Shown here: one piece after another, positions 15,968 through 24,748 of the stretch
Layout: every line of letters starts with the position of its first letter
Position numbering within the stretch: position 1 is the first letter of the stretch
DNA from: Lichenifustis flavocetrariae
GTDB taxonomy: Bacteria > Pseudomonadota > Alphaproteobacteria > Rhizobiales > Beijerinckiaceae
Assembly: GCF_026130545.1 (NCBI RefSeq)
Contig: NZ_JAMOIM010000002.1
Coordinates: 1 to 64,000 of the forward strand
Length of the DNA stretch: 64,000 bases
Direction of reading: 5' to 3'
Notes under the pieces: generated by a model
The model's database searches: none
What the model saw: only the letters and a program-made list of their open reading frames with translations
What the model was told of the DNA's origin: nothing
Position numbers and translations under genes: made by a program

Positions 15968-16399
15968 CTATTTTCTGAGGAGCGCGATGATGGAGATGAC
16001 AAGGCTGACGACAGGCAGGACGAGGGCCACCCACCTGCTCCAGGCCTCGAACGACTCCTTGCGCTCGGCCCGGATCGCCGACCGAAGCCTGTGCAGTTCC
16101 GGCCGCGTCAGGCGCCAACGCCCGTCGTGTTGCGACCGTTCGTAGGGGCCGCCCTCCTTGGTATCGAAATCAGGCACCGGGACGTGGTACCGCCGTGCTT
16201 GATCCTTCAGGCGACGGCCGAGGAGCCAGTCGATCTCGTCCGTGATCACGCCCTCTTCGTCCATGGCCTCGGACGACAGGCGATCCCTTTCCTCATGGTC
16301 GGTCTCGACCTTGAGCGCCTTGAGGTAGTGGCGCCGGACCGCTTCGGCCTGCCGTTGGAGACGACCGATCCGCCAGCGATGGATGATGCCGGCGATCAT
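15968..16399 (-). CDS. Hypothetical protein with C-terminal membrane anchor (143 aa)
   Basis: Charged helical body (residues 1-115, e.g. RWRIGRLQRQAEAVRRHYLK) and one C-terminal membrane helix (VALVLPVVSLVISIIALL) followed by RK. A tail-anchored topology with a cytoplasmic coiled body is likely. Overlaps the upstream gene by 4 bases (ATGA). Unknown function. Confidence 0.6.
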   Translation of the reverse strand: MIAGIIHRWRIGRLQRQAEAVRRHYLKALKVETDHEERDRLSSEAMDEEGVITDEIDWLLGRRLKDQARRYHVPVPDFDTKEGGPYERSQHDGRWRLTRPELHRLRSAIRAERKESFEAWSRWVALVLPVVSLVISIIALLRK

Positions 16400-17163
16400 C
16401 GTGCCAACGACTGCCGCGCTTTGAAGGCTGCGTCCGTGCGATAATAGCTTTCGTAGGTCTTGTCGTGCTGGTCGTCGTGGAATGTCGAGTAGACCCCGTA
16501 CTCGTCGGTCTTCTTGAATGCGATGCCGGTCTCGTTGTCGGGCGACAGGCCGTAGGGGATCTGGAAGACCTCGACCTCCGCGTCAGAGAACGTTTCGTGC
16601 AGTCCGGCGTAGGGCTCGCCCTTGCCGGCACCGAAGCCCTGGCGGTAGGCCCAGCAGCGCCGCATGGCGTCCTCGATCCGGGCCCGGAAGCGGCGGTCCT
16701 TCACCTTCCGCACGGTGTCGAGCAACACCTTGTGCTCCTTCTCGTCGTGCGACGGCCGCCGGCGCACGACGTCGATCTCGGAGCGGTTCTTCATGAGGAC
16801 CAGCATCCGGCCGATCTCCAGGTAACGCTCCACCAGGTCGTCGTCGGACGCGGCCCAACGGCCCTCGGCGTAGGGAATGAAATGCCGGGTGCCGAAGATG
16901 TCGAAGTCCTGGAACATCGGGATCTTGGCGACGAGCGCCAACTCGTCGGCCCGCAGCCGGTCCGGGTTCTTCGCCGTCTCCCGTTCCCAGGCCCACGCCC
17001 GTTCGTAGCACCGCACCATAAGGTCGGGATCGGTCTCGACGATCAGGTTGGCTACCTCGCGCCGGAGGACCTCCAGGTGCCTGATCTCGGCCTCGTCCAG
17101 GTTGCGCGCGAGTCGCGCAAGGGCCGGGTCCGGCTGCTGCACCTTACGCCCGAACAACCCCAT
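16396..17163 (-). CDS. Hypothetical protein (255 aa)
   Basis: First gene of the minus-strand cluster 17163 to 13679. 255 residues, helical first half (LARLARNLDEAEIRHLEVLRR) and a second half with many aromatic residues (YGVYSTFHDDQHDKTYESYY). No catalytic motif recognised. It begins 92 bp from the divergent plus-strand cluster at 17256, so promoters for both lie in that gap. Confidence 0.6.
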   Translation of the reverse strand: MGLFGRKVQQPDPALARLARNLDEAEIRHLEVLRREVANLIVETDPDLMVRCYERAWAWERETAKNPDRLRADELALVAKIPMFQDFDIFGTRHFIPYAEGRWAASDDDLVERYLEIGRMLVLMKNRSEIDVVRRRPSHDEKEHKVLLDTVRKVKDRRFRARIEDAMRRCWAYRQGFGAGKGEPYAGLHETFSDAEVEVFQIPYGLSPDNETGIAFKKTDEYGVYSTFHDDQHDKTYESYYRTDAAFKARQSLAR

Positions 17164-17255
17164 CGATTCGCTCCCGCCGCAATATCGATAGCGTAGCAGA
17201 AAGAGCTTGGAGCTTTCTCGGGTCCGCGGTCGCGTCGGGTGGAAGGAGTGTCGCG

Positions 17256-17672
17256 ATGGACATGGAAGCGATTTTCAAGGGGATGGCCGAGCAGGCCGCC
17301 AAGGAAGCCAAGAGGGCCAAGCCGCTGCCCGAGGCGGTGGTCATGGAGTTGCGCGAGGCCGCCAAGCGGTACGCGCGAGTGAACCCGTTCAAGGTCGGCG
17401 ACCTCGTCACGCCGACGACCGGCGCCAACATCAAGGGCCAGGGCGATCCCCACGTCGTCATCGGCCTGCGCCAGCCGACCTACGCGTTCGACGGCAATCC
17501 CGGATCGCACACCTATGGGCTGCGCATCGACATGCGGGTGTTGCAGATCATCGACGGGCTGACGGTGCCGTTCTGGGTGGAGTCCGCGATGTTCGACGCC
17601 TGGAACGACCCGGACGCGCCGGCCGGGCACGAGCTCATCACCCTGCCGGAGATGGAGTCCGCCCGTGGCTGA
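17256..17672 (+). CDS. Hypothetical protein (138 aa)
   Basis: 138 residues. A basic helix opens it (MAEQAAKEAKRAKPLPEAVV), then a beta-rich core (FKVGDLVTPTTGANIKGQGDPHVVIGL) that could be an SH3-like or KOW-like barrel; this is a guess from the pattern. AAGGAG lies 7 nt before the ATG. First of five coupled plus-strand genes. Confidence 0.6.
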   Translation: MDMEAIFKGMAEQAAKEAKRAKPLPEAVVMELREAAKRYARVNPFKVGDLVTPTTGANIKGQGDPHVVIGLRQPTYAFDGNPGSHTYGLRIDMRVLQIIDGLTVPFWVESAMFDAWNDPDAPAGHELITLPEMESARG

Positions 17673-18009
17673 CGTCGACACGATCATGGCCCGCCTCGCG
17701 CAGGGCCGGCCATCCACGGTCCACGTCGTCGACCCAGTGTCGCGCGGGGTCCGCGAGGTTTCGGTCGACCAGGCCTTTGCCGCCTGCGTCACCGGCGACA
17801 CCGTCTTCGTGCCGATGCGCGACTCCTTGAGCGAACGGCTCCAGCATGCGCTCCGTCTGACCGACGAAGCCAAGGCGATCATCGAGGAGGTGCTCACCGG
17901 CATGATCGCCGACTGCGCCGTCACGACGGTCGGCGACGACGTCCTGCGGCAGGCGCTCGGGCACCTGGTGGAGAGGGGCTTCGACGTGGTGCCGGAGGCC
18001 AAGCGATGA
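17665..18009 (+). CDS. Hypothetical protein (114 aa)
   Basis: GTG start, overlapping the previous gene by 8 bases. Residues 1-50 beta-rich (PSTVHVVDPVSRGVREVSV), the rest helical (AKAIIEEVLTGMIADCAV). No family recognised. Co-translated in the 17256-18929 cluster. Confidence 0.55.
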   Translation: MADVDTIMARLAQGRPSTVHVVDPVSRGVREVSVDQAFAACVTGDTVFVPMRDSLSERLQHALRLTDEAKAIIEEVLTGMIADCAVTTVGDDVLRQALGHLVERGFDVVPEAKR

Positions 18010-18230
18010 CGGCGCCGATGCCCCGTCCCGAGGACGACCCCGTCGCCTACGCCGCGATCCTGAGGGACAAGGCGGCCTTCCATGAGCGCAAGGGCAACCA
18101 CGGCACCGCGCATTGGTTCCGGCGCGAGGCCTCCAAGATCGAGGCCGATCCGAGCCACGCCAGGATTACCAAAGGCATCCTCGGCATCATGCGCCAGGCC
18201 GGACCCATGCTGAAGGAGGGCAGGATCTGA
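18006..18230 (+). CDS. Hypothetical protein (74 aa)
   Basis: ATGA overlap with the preceding gene. 74 residues, helical, with a His/Arg-rich middle (HERKGNHGTAHWFRREA). No recognised family. Confidence 0.55.
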   Translation: MTAPMPRPEDDPVAYAAILRDKAAFHERKGNHGTAHWFRREASKIEADPSHARITKGILGIMRQAGPMLKEGRI

Positions 18231-18445
18231 TGCCGACCGACGAAGAAACCAACGACCGCCTGAAGGCGATGGCGGAGCGCCTCCTCGCCGCTGTCGGGGA
18301 CGAACACGACGTCGGCGTCATCGCGCTGGCCATCGGTGCGCTGGTCGGCACGTTCTCCCGAGCCTCCGACAAGCCCGTCTCCTTCCTTTCCGTCGTCCAC
18401 CGGACGGCCTGCGCAGTCATCGACGGGAGCGCCCTCGATGACTGA
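18230..18445 (+). CDS. Hypothetical protein (71 aa), tandem paralogue 1
   Basis: Start in the previous stop (TGATG) with AAGGAGGG about 10 nt upstream. 71 residues, helical. Its pattern (LLAAVGDEHDVGVIALAIGALVG then LSVVHRTACAVID) matches the next gene's (ILDAVLDDSDPKAMARTIGEM then LAIVHVAAWAVVD), so the two look like an old tandem duplication. Confidence 0.55.
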   Translation: MPTDEETNDRLKAMAERLLAAVGDEHDVGVIALAIGALVGTFSRASDKPVSFLSVVHRTACAVIDGSALDD

Positions 18446-18929
18446 GCACCCCATCGAGAACCGCGCCCGCGTGAACCGCGCCATCCTCGACGCCGTCCTG
18501 GACGACAGCGACCCGAAAGCGATGGCCCGCACCATCGGGGAGATGGCGGGCGCGCTGGCGTGCGTGCCCGGCGTCGAGGCGGCCGAGATCCTCGCCATCG
18601 TGCACGTGGCGGCCTGGGCGGTGGTGGATCACCTGAAGGAAGGGGTTGCCGGCGAGCGTGCAAGGGACGATGCCCGACGATTATGCCGCCATCCACGGGA
18701 TCGAGCGGCAGCCGGAACAGGACGATTTCGAAGAGGACTTCGCGTGACCGACGCTCTGACCGCCCTCGCTTTCGCCATCGACTCCGTCGCCGATCACGAC
18801 TTCGATCCCACTATGCAGAACCTTGAGCAAGTCCTGGCCGCAGCGCGAGGACAGGAATGTCAACGATCGCGTACATTCCGGGGGCTCGGTGCCGAATGTA
18901 TGCGATCGCTGACATTTCATCCGGCGTAA
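18438..18929 (+). CDS. Hypothetical protein, tandem paralogue 2, with questionable C-terminus
   Basis: ATG overlaps the previous gene by 8 bases. Residues 1-68 resemble the 71-aa paralogue just upstream. From about residue 70 the frame turns Arg-rich, while another frame (18670-18747) looks coding. From the GTG at 18744 this frame again looks coding (TDALTALAFAIDSVADHDFD). The real arrangement may be three short genes with the first one having lost its stop, or a fusion. The last ~20 codons lie in the inverted repeat at 18856. Confidence 0.45.
   Translation: MTEHPIENRARVNRAILDAVLDDSDPKAMARTIGEMAGALACVPGVEAAEILAIVHVAAWAVVDHLKEGVAGERARDDARRLCRHPRDRAAAGTGRFRRGLRVTDALTALAFAIDSVADHDFDPTMQNLEQVLAAARGQECQRSRTFRGLGAECMRSLTFHPA
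18670..18747 (+). CDS. Possible 25-aa acidic ORF
   Basis: ATG frame of 25 codons, MPDDYAAIHGIERQPEQ and an acidic end, with good third-position G/C bias. Its stop overlaps a GTG in the neighbouring frame (GTGA at 18744-18747), the same coupling used across this cluster. Overlaps the longer frame 18438-18929. Confidence 0.35.
   Translation: MPDDYAAIHGIERQPEQDDFEEDFA
18856..18916. repeat. Large imperfect inverted repeat (23-bp arms)
   Basis: Arms at 18856-18878 and 18894-18916 match at 21 of 23 positions around a 15-nt loop; each arm contains a CGATCG core and a TACATTC end. It lies between convergent genes, ending one base before the stop of the minus-strand phosphoesterase. There is no U-run, so it is not a standard terminator. 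It might be a bidirectional RNA hairpin, a mobile mini-repeat or a protein site. Confidence 0.75.
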
Positions 18930-19450
18930 CCCACGCTCGGCGGCGATGCGGCCAAGCGTTCCTTGATCCGCGCGACCGTGACGGGCGTGAAATCCCAAAC
19001 GTCGACGCCCACGTCGCAGGACCTGCTGTCGGGCGGGATGCGGCCGTGGACGTGCCCGTAGACGTGGATCGCCCCATGCGCCGCGTGGGGCCACGACCGC
19101 ATCGGGTAGTGGAACGCCACGACGGTGGTGTCCTCGGTCGTGACCACCGCGCACCCGTCCCTCACCGACGCCCAGGGCAAGGCCCGGACGTGGTTCGAGT
19201 CATGGTTGCCCGCGATCAAGTGCTTGCTGCCGTTCAAGCGCCGGAAGACCGCGTCGGCCTGCCCCTTGTCCTTGGGCTTGCCGCACCAGAAATCCCCGAC
19301 GACCCAGACCTCGTCGCGGGGGCCGACGACCGAGTTCCAGTTGCGGATGATGGTGCGGTCCATCTCGGTGGCGTCGCCGAAAGGGCGGTCGCAATGGCCA
19401 ATGATGGGGGCGTGGCCGAAATGCGGGTCGGCCGTGAAGAAGACGGTCAT
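18917..19450 (-). CDS. Calcineurin-like metallophosphoesterase (YfcE-like layout)
   Basis: 177 residues from the ATG at 19450 (the longer frame has no homology upstream). Motifs in order: FTADPHFGH, VVGDFW, IAGNHD and YGHVHGR. This short phosphoesterase subtype hydrolyses phosphate esters with two metals. It is only distantly like the phosphoesterase at 8062. It sits at the right end of the accessory region next to tRNA-Val. Substrate unknown. Confidence 0.85.
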   Translation of the reverse strand: MTVFFTADPHFGHAPIIGHCDRPFGDATEMDRTIIRNWNSVVGPRDEVWVVGDFWCGKPKDKGQADAVFRRLNGSKHLIAGNHDSNHVRALPWASVRDGCAVVTTEDTTVVAFHYPMRSWPHAAHGAIHVYGHVHGRIPPDSRSCDVGVDVWDFTPVTVARIKERLAASPPSVGYAG

Positions 19451-19571
19451 GGGATGTATCCGGAGGCTTGCGCCACCAGGATTTCCGGCCTTTTCCACAG
19501 GTAACGGTGGCCCTATCGGTGGCACCTTTTCGGCGTCGCCGGGGTCAGGATCGCTGTTTCAGGGGGAAACT

Positions 19572-19647
19572 TGGTGGGCGGTGACGGGCTCGAACCGCCG
19601 ACCCTCTCGGTGTAAACGAGATGCTCTACCAACTGAGCTAACCGCCC
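19572..19647 (-). tRNA. tRNA-Val(TAC)
   Basis: 76 nt with encoded CCA. Acceptor GGGCGGT pairs with ACCGCCC; D arm GCTC/GAGC; anticodon stem with loop TTTACAC giving anticodon TAC; T arm GGCGG TTCGAGC CCGTC. All arms pair, so it is functional. Its 3' end faces the accessory region. Confidence 0.95.
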
Positions 19648-19756
19648 GGCCACCTCTCGGCCGCCGGCGGACCATAAGAGATCCGGCCCGCGCGCATCAA
19701 GCGAAAAGCGATGTGCGGCATCAGGCACCTGCCCGCCCATCACGATCTTCAACGAG

Positions 19757-19784
19757 AAAGGGCCGCGCACAGGCGCGGCCCTTT
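19757..19784 (-). terminator. Terminator downstream of lon
   Basis: 12-bp perfect stem, AAAGGGCCGCGC at 19757-19768 and GCGCGGCCCTTT at 19773-19784, 4-nt loop. It lies 20 bp after the lon stop codon; the T-rich flanks on both sides could make it bidirectional. Confidence 0.85.
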
Positions 19785-19803
19785 CTTTGATGTCTCCCTA
19801 AGA

Positions 19804-22218
19804 TCAGTGAGCGACGAGACCCGACTGATCGTCCTGCACAGCGGGTTTCTGCGGCAACACCTCGTCCCATTGGATCGCGATCGGGGCGCGCACAAGAGCG
19901 TGGCTGAGCACCTCGTCCATGCGGGACACGGGCACGATCTCGAGCGCGTTCTTCACACTGTTCGGGATGTCCGCCAAGTCCTTGGCGTTCTCCTCCGGAA
20001 TCAGCACCTTCTTCAGGCCACCACGCAGAGCCGCAAGCAGCTTCTCCTTAAGGCCACCGATCGGAAGCACCCTGCCCCGCAATGTGACTTCGCCCGTCAT
20101 GGCGATGTCGCGCCGGATCGGGATCCCGGTGAACACCGAAGTGATCACCGTTGCCATCGCGATACCGGCTGACGGTCCGTCCTTCGGCGTCGCACCTTCG
20201 GGCACGTGGACATGGATGTCCCGCTTGTCGAAGAGCGGCGGTTCGATGCCGAAATCGACCGACCGAGAGCGGACATAGGAAGCCGCGGCGGAGATCGATT
20301 CCTTCATCACATCCTTGAGGTTGCCGGTCACCGTCATCTTGCCCTTGCCGGGCATCATGACACCCTCGATGGTCAGCAACTCGCCACCCACCTCGGTCCA
20401 GGCCAGCCCAGTCGCGACGCCCACCTGATCCTCAGTCTCAGCCTCGCCATAACGGAACCTCGGCACACCGAGATAGTCCGAAAGATTGGTGGCCGTCACG
20501 GCGACCGACGTGTTGCCCGACAGCAGGATCTCCTTCACGGCCTTGCGGGCCAGGTTGGAAATCTCGCGTTCGAGGTTACGGACCCCCGCCTCCCGTGTGT
20601 AACGACGGACCAGTTCCAGCAAGGCAGCCTGATCGATCGACCATTCGTTTTCCTGCAGCCCATGCTTCTTCACGGCCGCGGGAATGAGATGGGCACGTGC
20701 GATCTCGACCTTCTCATCCTCGGTATAGCCGGCGATGCGGATGATCTCCATACGGTCCATCAGCGGACCGGGGATGTTCAACGTGTTCGCTGTCGTCACG
20801 AACATGACGCTCGAAAGGTCGTAGTCGACCTCAAGGTAATGGTCGTTGAAGCTCTGGTTCTGCTCAGGGTCGAGCACCTCCAAAAGCGCCGATGACGGAT
20901 CGCCACGGAAGTCCATGCCCATCTTGTCGATCTCATCGAGCAAGAAGAGCGGGTTCGACGTCTTGGCCTTCCGCATCGACTGGATGATCTTGCCGGGCAT
21001 CGAACCGATGTAGGTTCGCCGATGTCCGCGGATCTCCGCTTCGTCACGAACTCCGCCGAGCGACATGCGCACGAACTCCCGACCCGTCGCCTTCGCGATC
21101 GACTTGCCGAGCGAGGTCTTACCGACACCGGGCGGTCCCACAAGGCACAGGATCGGGCCGGTCAGCTTGTTGGCCCTGCTCTGCACCGCGAGATACTCGA
21201 TGATGCGATCCTTGACCTTGTCGAGGCCGTAGTGCTCCTCATTGAGGAGAGCTTCCGCCTGCGGCAGATCACGTTTCACCTTGGAACGCTTGCTCCACGG
21301 GATCGACAGGATCCAATCGAGGTAGTTACGCACCACCGTGGCTTCCGCCGACATGGGCGACATTTGGCGCAGCTTCTTCAATTCGGCCGTCGCCTTGTCG
21401 CGCGCCTCCTTGGTGAGCTTCGTGTCCTTGATCCGCTGTTCGAGTTCGGCGAGATCGTCCTTGCCATCCTCGTCGCCAAGCTCCTTCTGAATGGCCTTCA
21501 TCTGCTCATTCAGGTAGTACTCGCGCTGGGTCTTCTCCATCTGGCGCTTGACGCGCGTTCGGATCCGCTTCTCGACCTGCAGGACCGAGATCTCGCTCTC
21601 CATGAGACCAAGGCACTTCTCCAGGCGCTTCGCCACGGAGGACATTTCGAGGATCGCCTGTTTCTCTGCGATCTTGACCGCGAGATGCGACGCGACCGTA
21701 TCGGCCAGCTTGGCATAGTCGGTCGTCTGACCGACGGCCGCCACCACTTCCGGCGAGATCTTCTTGTTGAGCTTGACGTAGCTCTCGAATTCGGTCGCGA
21801 CGGAACGTGCCAAGGCTTCGACTTCGATCTTATCGATCTCGTCGTCGGCGATGACCTCGGCATCGGCCTCGTAATATTCGTCTGTCCTGGTGTAGCCCTT
21901 GACCTGAACGCGCGACGATCCCTCGACCAGCACCTTGACAGTGCCGTCGGGCAGCTTGAGAAGCTGCAGAACCGAGGCGAGCGTGCCGGTCGTGTAGATG
22001 GCATCGGTCGCAGGATCATCGTCGCCGGCGTTGATCTGGGTCGCCAACAGGATGAATTTGTCGGACTTCATCACCTCTTCGAGTGCCCGGATGGACTTCT
22101 CACGGCCGACGAAGAGCGGCACAATCATGTGGGGGAACACCACGATGTCCCGAAGGGGCAAAACGGGATAGCTTTCAATGCTCCCCGGAGCCGCAGGAAC
22201 TCGCTTCTGGCTGCTCAT
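19804..22218 (-). CDS. lon: ATP-dependent Lon protease
   Basis: 804 residues, normal LonA length. N-terminal substrate domain (1-310), AAA+ module with Walker A GPPGVGKT (361-368) and Walker B LFLLDEID (424-431), then the protease domain with catalytic Ser683 in KDGPSAG and Lys726 in GGLKEKLL, 43 residues apart as in E. coli. It degrades misfolded and regulatory proteins in the cytosol as a hexamer. AAGGA precedes the ATG. A CTTGAAA word on the minus strand at 22262-22256 resembles a heat-shock -35 element but I see no matching -10. Confidence 0.98.
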   Translation of the reverse strand: MSSQKRVPAAPGSIESYPVLPLRDIVVFPHMIVPLFVGREKSIRALEEVMKSDKFILLATQINAGDDDPATDAIYTTGTLASVLQLLKLPDGTVKVLVEGSSRVQVKGYTRTDEYYEADAEVIADDEIDKIEVEALARSVATEFESYVKLNKKISPEVVAAVGQTTDYAKLADTVASHLAVKIAEKQAILEMSSVAKRLEKCLGLMESEISVLQVEKRIRTRVKRQMEKTQREYYLNEQMKAIQKELGDEDGKDDLAELEQRIKDTKLTKEARDKATAELKKLRQMSPMSAEATVVRNYLDWILSIPWSKRSKVKRDLPQAEALLNEEHYGLDKVKDRIIEYLAVQSRANKLTGPILCLVGPPGVGKTSLGKSIAKATGREFVRMSLGGVRDEAEIRGHRRTYIGSMPGKIIQSMRKAKTSNPLFLLDEIDKMGMDFRGDPSSALLEVLDPEQNQSFNDHYLEVDYDLSSVMFVTTANTLNIPGPLMDRMEIIRIAGYTEDEKVEIARAHLIPAAVKKHGLQENEWSIDQAALLELVRRYTREAGVRNLEREISNLARKAVKEILLSGNTSVAVTATNLSDYLGVPRFRYGEAETEDQVGVATGLAWTEVGGELLTIEGVMMPGKGKMTVTGNLKDVMKESISAAASYVRSRSVDFGIEPPLFDKRDIHVHVPEGATPKDGPSAGIAMATVITSVFTGIPIRRDIAMTGEVTLRGRVLPIGGLKEKLLAALRGGLKKVLIPEENAKDLADIPNSVKNALEIVPVSRMDEVLSHALVRAPIAIQWDEVLPQKPAVQDDQSGLVAH

Positions 22219-22436
22219 TTTTGAAAATCCTTCACAGGAACGCTTTACAGACGCTTTTCAAGAAGCCGCCTGCAATGCGGAAGTTCGCAACCGAGACGTG
22301 TGTTCAACGGCTGCGAAACTCCCTGCCGCAAGGCCGTTAAACGCGCCTCCGGCAATGGGCCGATGGCGCCGGTCCAGAACGGTTTGGACCTTCGGTCCGG
22401 CGCCTTCCTGGAAATGGCGAGCTTAACACAGATTAC

Positions 22437-22482
22437 AAGGTTCGCTTTTCATCGAACCTGCGGCGCGGCCAAGCCGCGCCGC
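22437..22482 (-). terminator. Double hairpin after clpX
   Basis: GCGGCGCGGC at 22460-22469 pairs with GCCGCGCCGC at 22473-22482 (3-nt loop), directly followed on the minus strand by a second hairpin, AGGTTCG/CGAACCT, at 22438-22459. It lies 11 bp after the clpX stop. No strong U-run, so termination could be partial. Confidence 0.5.
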
Positions 22483-22492
22483 CTTATAGGAT

Positions 22493-23761
22493 TTAGGCGC
22501 TTGCACCGGCCTTTTCAGACCCCCGCTCCGAGTAGATGTAGAGCGGCCGCGCCTTGCCATCCACCACCTCGGGGCCGATCACAACTTGCTCCACTCCATC
22601 GAGTCCCGGCAAGTCGAACATCGTATCGAGCAGGATGCTCTCCATGATGGAGCGCAGGCCCCGCGCGCCAGTCCGGCGCTCGATCGCCTTCTTGGCCACG
22701 ACGTTCAAGGCTTCGTCGTTGAAGGTCAGCTCGGTGTTCTCCATCTCGAACAACCGCTGATATTGCTTGACCAGAGCGTTCTTCGGCTCGGTCAGAATCT
22801 TCTTCAGCGCCTCTTCGTCGAGATCCTCCAGCGTCGCGATAACCGGCAGCCGGCCCACGAACTCGGGGATCAAACCAAATTTAAGCAGATCCTCGGGCTC
22901 GACTTTGCGGAACACCTCTCCGGTGCGCCGATCGTCCGGAGACTGCACCTTGGCCGCGAAGCCGATCGACGTGCCCTTGCCGCGCGAGGAGATGATCTTC
23001 TCCAGCCCCGCGAAGGCGCCGCCGCAAATGAAGAGGATGTTGGTCGTATCCACCTGCAGGAATTCCTGCTGCGGATGCTTGCGCCCTCCCTGCGGCGGCA
23101 CGGAAGCCACCGTGCCCTCCATGATCTTCAGAAGGGCCTGCTGCACACCTTCACCCGACACGTCTCGGGTGATCGAAGGATTGTCGGACTTGCGTGAGAT
23201 CTTGTCGATTTCGTCGATGTAGACGATCCCGCGCTGCGCCCGCTCGACATTATAGTCGGACGCCTGCAGCAGCTTCAGGATGATGTTCTCGACATCCTCG
23301 CCAACATAGCCGGCCTCGGTCAGCGTCGTGGCGTCCGCCATCGTGAAGGGCACATCGAGGATGCGGGCAAGCGTCTGCGCCAGCAGGGTCTTCCCCGATC
23401 CTGTCGGACCGATCAACAGGATATTGGATTTCGCCAGTTCGACGTCAGTGTGTTTCGTCGCATGGTTGAGACGCTTGTAGTGGTTGTGGACCGCCACCGA
23501 CAGGACACGCTTGGCTTGCGGCTGACCGATCACATAATCGTCCAGCACCTTGCAGATTTCCTTCGGGGTCGGGATGCCGTCGCGGCGATTGACAAGCGAG
23601 GATTTGCTCTCTTCCCGGATGATGTCCATGCAGAGTTCAACGCACTCGTCGCAGATGAACACCGTGGGGCCGGCGATGAGCTTACGCACCTCGTGCTGGC
23701 TTTTGCCGCAGAACGAGCAGTAAAGCGTGTTTTTGGAGTCGCTTCCGCCAGCCTTACTCAT
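22493..23761 (-). CDS. clpX: ClpX, ATPase subunit of ClpXP
   Basis: 422 residues. N-terminal zinc-binding domain with Cys15, Cys18, Cys37 and Cys40 (CSFC and CDEC), Walker A GPTGSGKT (118-125), pore loop GYVG, Walker B IVYIDEID, the RKH loop ([10 protein letters not shown]), and sensor 2 region RRTGARGL. It unfolds tagged substrates and feeds them to ClpP. In the usual alphaproteobacterial order tig-clpP-clpX-lon, all on the minus strand here; 279 bp separate it from clpP. Confidence 0.98.
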   Translation of the reverse strand: MSKAGGSDSKNTLYCSFCGKSQHEVRKLIAGPTVFICDECVELCMDIIREESKSSLVNRRDGIPTPKEICKVLDDYVIGQPQAKRVLSVAVHNHYKRLNHATKHTDVELAKSNILLIGPTGSGKTLLAQTLARILDVPFTMADATTLTEAGYVGEDVENIILKLLQASDYNVERAQRGIVYIDEIDKISRKSDNPSITRDVSGEGVQQALLKIMEGTVASVPPQGGRKHPQQEFLQVDTTNILFICGGAFAGLEKIISSRGKGTSIGFAAKVQSPDDRRTGEVFRKVEPEDLLKFGLIPEFVGRLPVIATLEDLDEEALKKILTEPKNALVKQYQRLFEMENTELTFNDEALNVVAKKAIERRTGARGLRSIMESILLDTMFDLPGLDGVEQVVIGPEVVDGKARPLYIYSERGSEKAGASA

Positions 23762-24040
23762 TCAAGTCTCCTTCGGACCGGGATCGTCGAAGACGAACGG
23801 CCCCTTCACAAATCTGAAACAAGAAGCCTAAAGAAAGCGTGCAGTTCGTGCCCGCACTCCCGTCAGCTTCTCAAGATCCCCTCCCGACGACGTGTCATGC
23901 TGGCCCCGATCGCATGATAGGCCATGCAATCACGGTCGCTCCGTCCAGGCAAGGGGGACGAACCGAGGCATGCGGCGCCTCCTGCTCCGTTGTCACAGCA
24001 CGGCAACAACGTTGCACGAGGCGTGGCGCCCCCAAACAGG

Positions 24041-24673
24041 TTATTTCGCTTCCGAGGGGTCTTCCACGCGCTTGGTTTCCACGCGATCGACGATACCGAA
24101 ATCGCGCGCCTCTTCGGCTGTCATGAAATGGTCGCGATCCAACGTGTTTTCAATCGTCTCGTAATCTTTGCCGGTGTGCCTGACATAGATCTCGTTGAGG
24201 CGCCGTTTGATCTTCATGATGTCCTCGGCATGGCGAAGGATATCAGACGCTTGGCCCTGAAAACCGCCGGACGGCTGATGCACCATGACACGGGCATTCG
24301 GCAGGGCGAAACGCATACCTGCCTCACCGGCGCAGAGCAGAAGCGAACCCATCGATGCCGCCTGCCCGATGCAGAGCGTCGACACCTTGGGACGGATGAA
24401 TTGCATCGTATCGTAGATCGCGAGACCAGCCGTGACCACGCCACCCGGCGAGTTGATGTAGAGGAAGATTTCCTTCTTGGGGTTCTCGGCTTCGAGAAAC
24501 AGAAGCTGCGCGATCACAACCGAAGCCATGTGGTCTTCCACAGGGCCGGTCAGGAAAATGATGCGCTCGCGCAACATGCGCGAATAAATGTCAAAGCCAC
24601 GTTCGCCGCGGCTCGTATTCTCGATGACCTGCGGAATGAGATATTGGGCGTAGGTGTCGACGGGATCTCGCAT
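24041..24673 (-). CDS. clpP: ClpP protease subunit
   Basis: 210 residues with the catalytic triad Ser107 (GQAASMGS), His132 (MVHQPSGG) and Asp181 (RDHFM), spaced as in E. coli ClpP. The N-terminus ([18 protein letters not shown]) carries the usual short propeptide/axial loop region. It forms the tetradecameric proteolytic chamber of ClpXP. Lies 123 bp downstream of tig. Confidence 0.98.
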   Translation of the reverse strand: MRDPVDTYAQYLIPQVIENTSRGERGFDIYSRMLRERIIFLTGPVEDHMASVVIAQLLFLEAENPKKEIFLYINSPGGVVTAGLAIYDTMQFIRPKVSTLCIGQAASMGSLLLCAGEAGMRFALPNARVMVHQPSGGFQGQASDILRHAEDIMKIKRRLNEIYVRHTGKDYETIENTLDRDHFMTAEEARDFGIVDRVETKRVEDPSEAK

Positions 24674-24748
24674 CGCAGGGTTTCCTGATCAGGGTGGGGC
24701 AGTGCTTCGCTCAATGTAGGAACGGAAAGTGGCGAAGCAAAGCCCGTT

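Noticed and set aside
22219-22262. Heat-shock promoter for lon
   Set aside because: CTTGAAA is present on the minus strand but no acceptable -10 element follows at the right distance.
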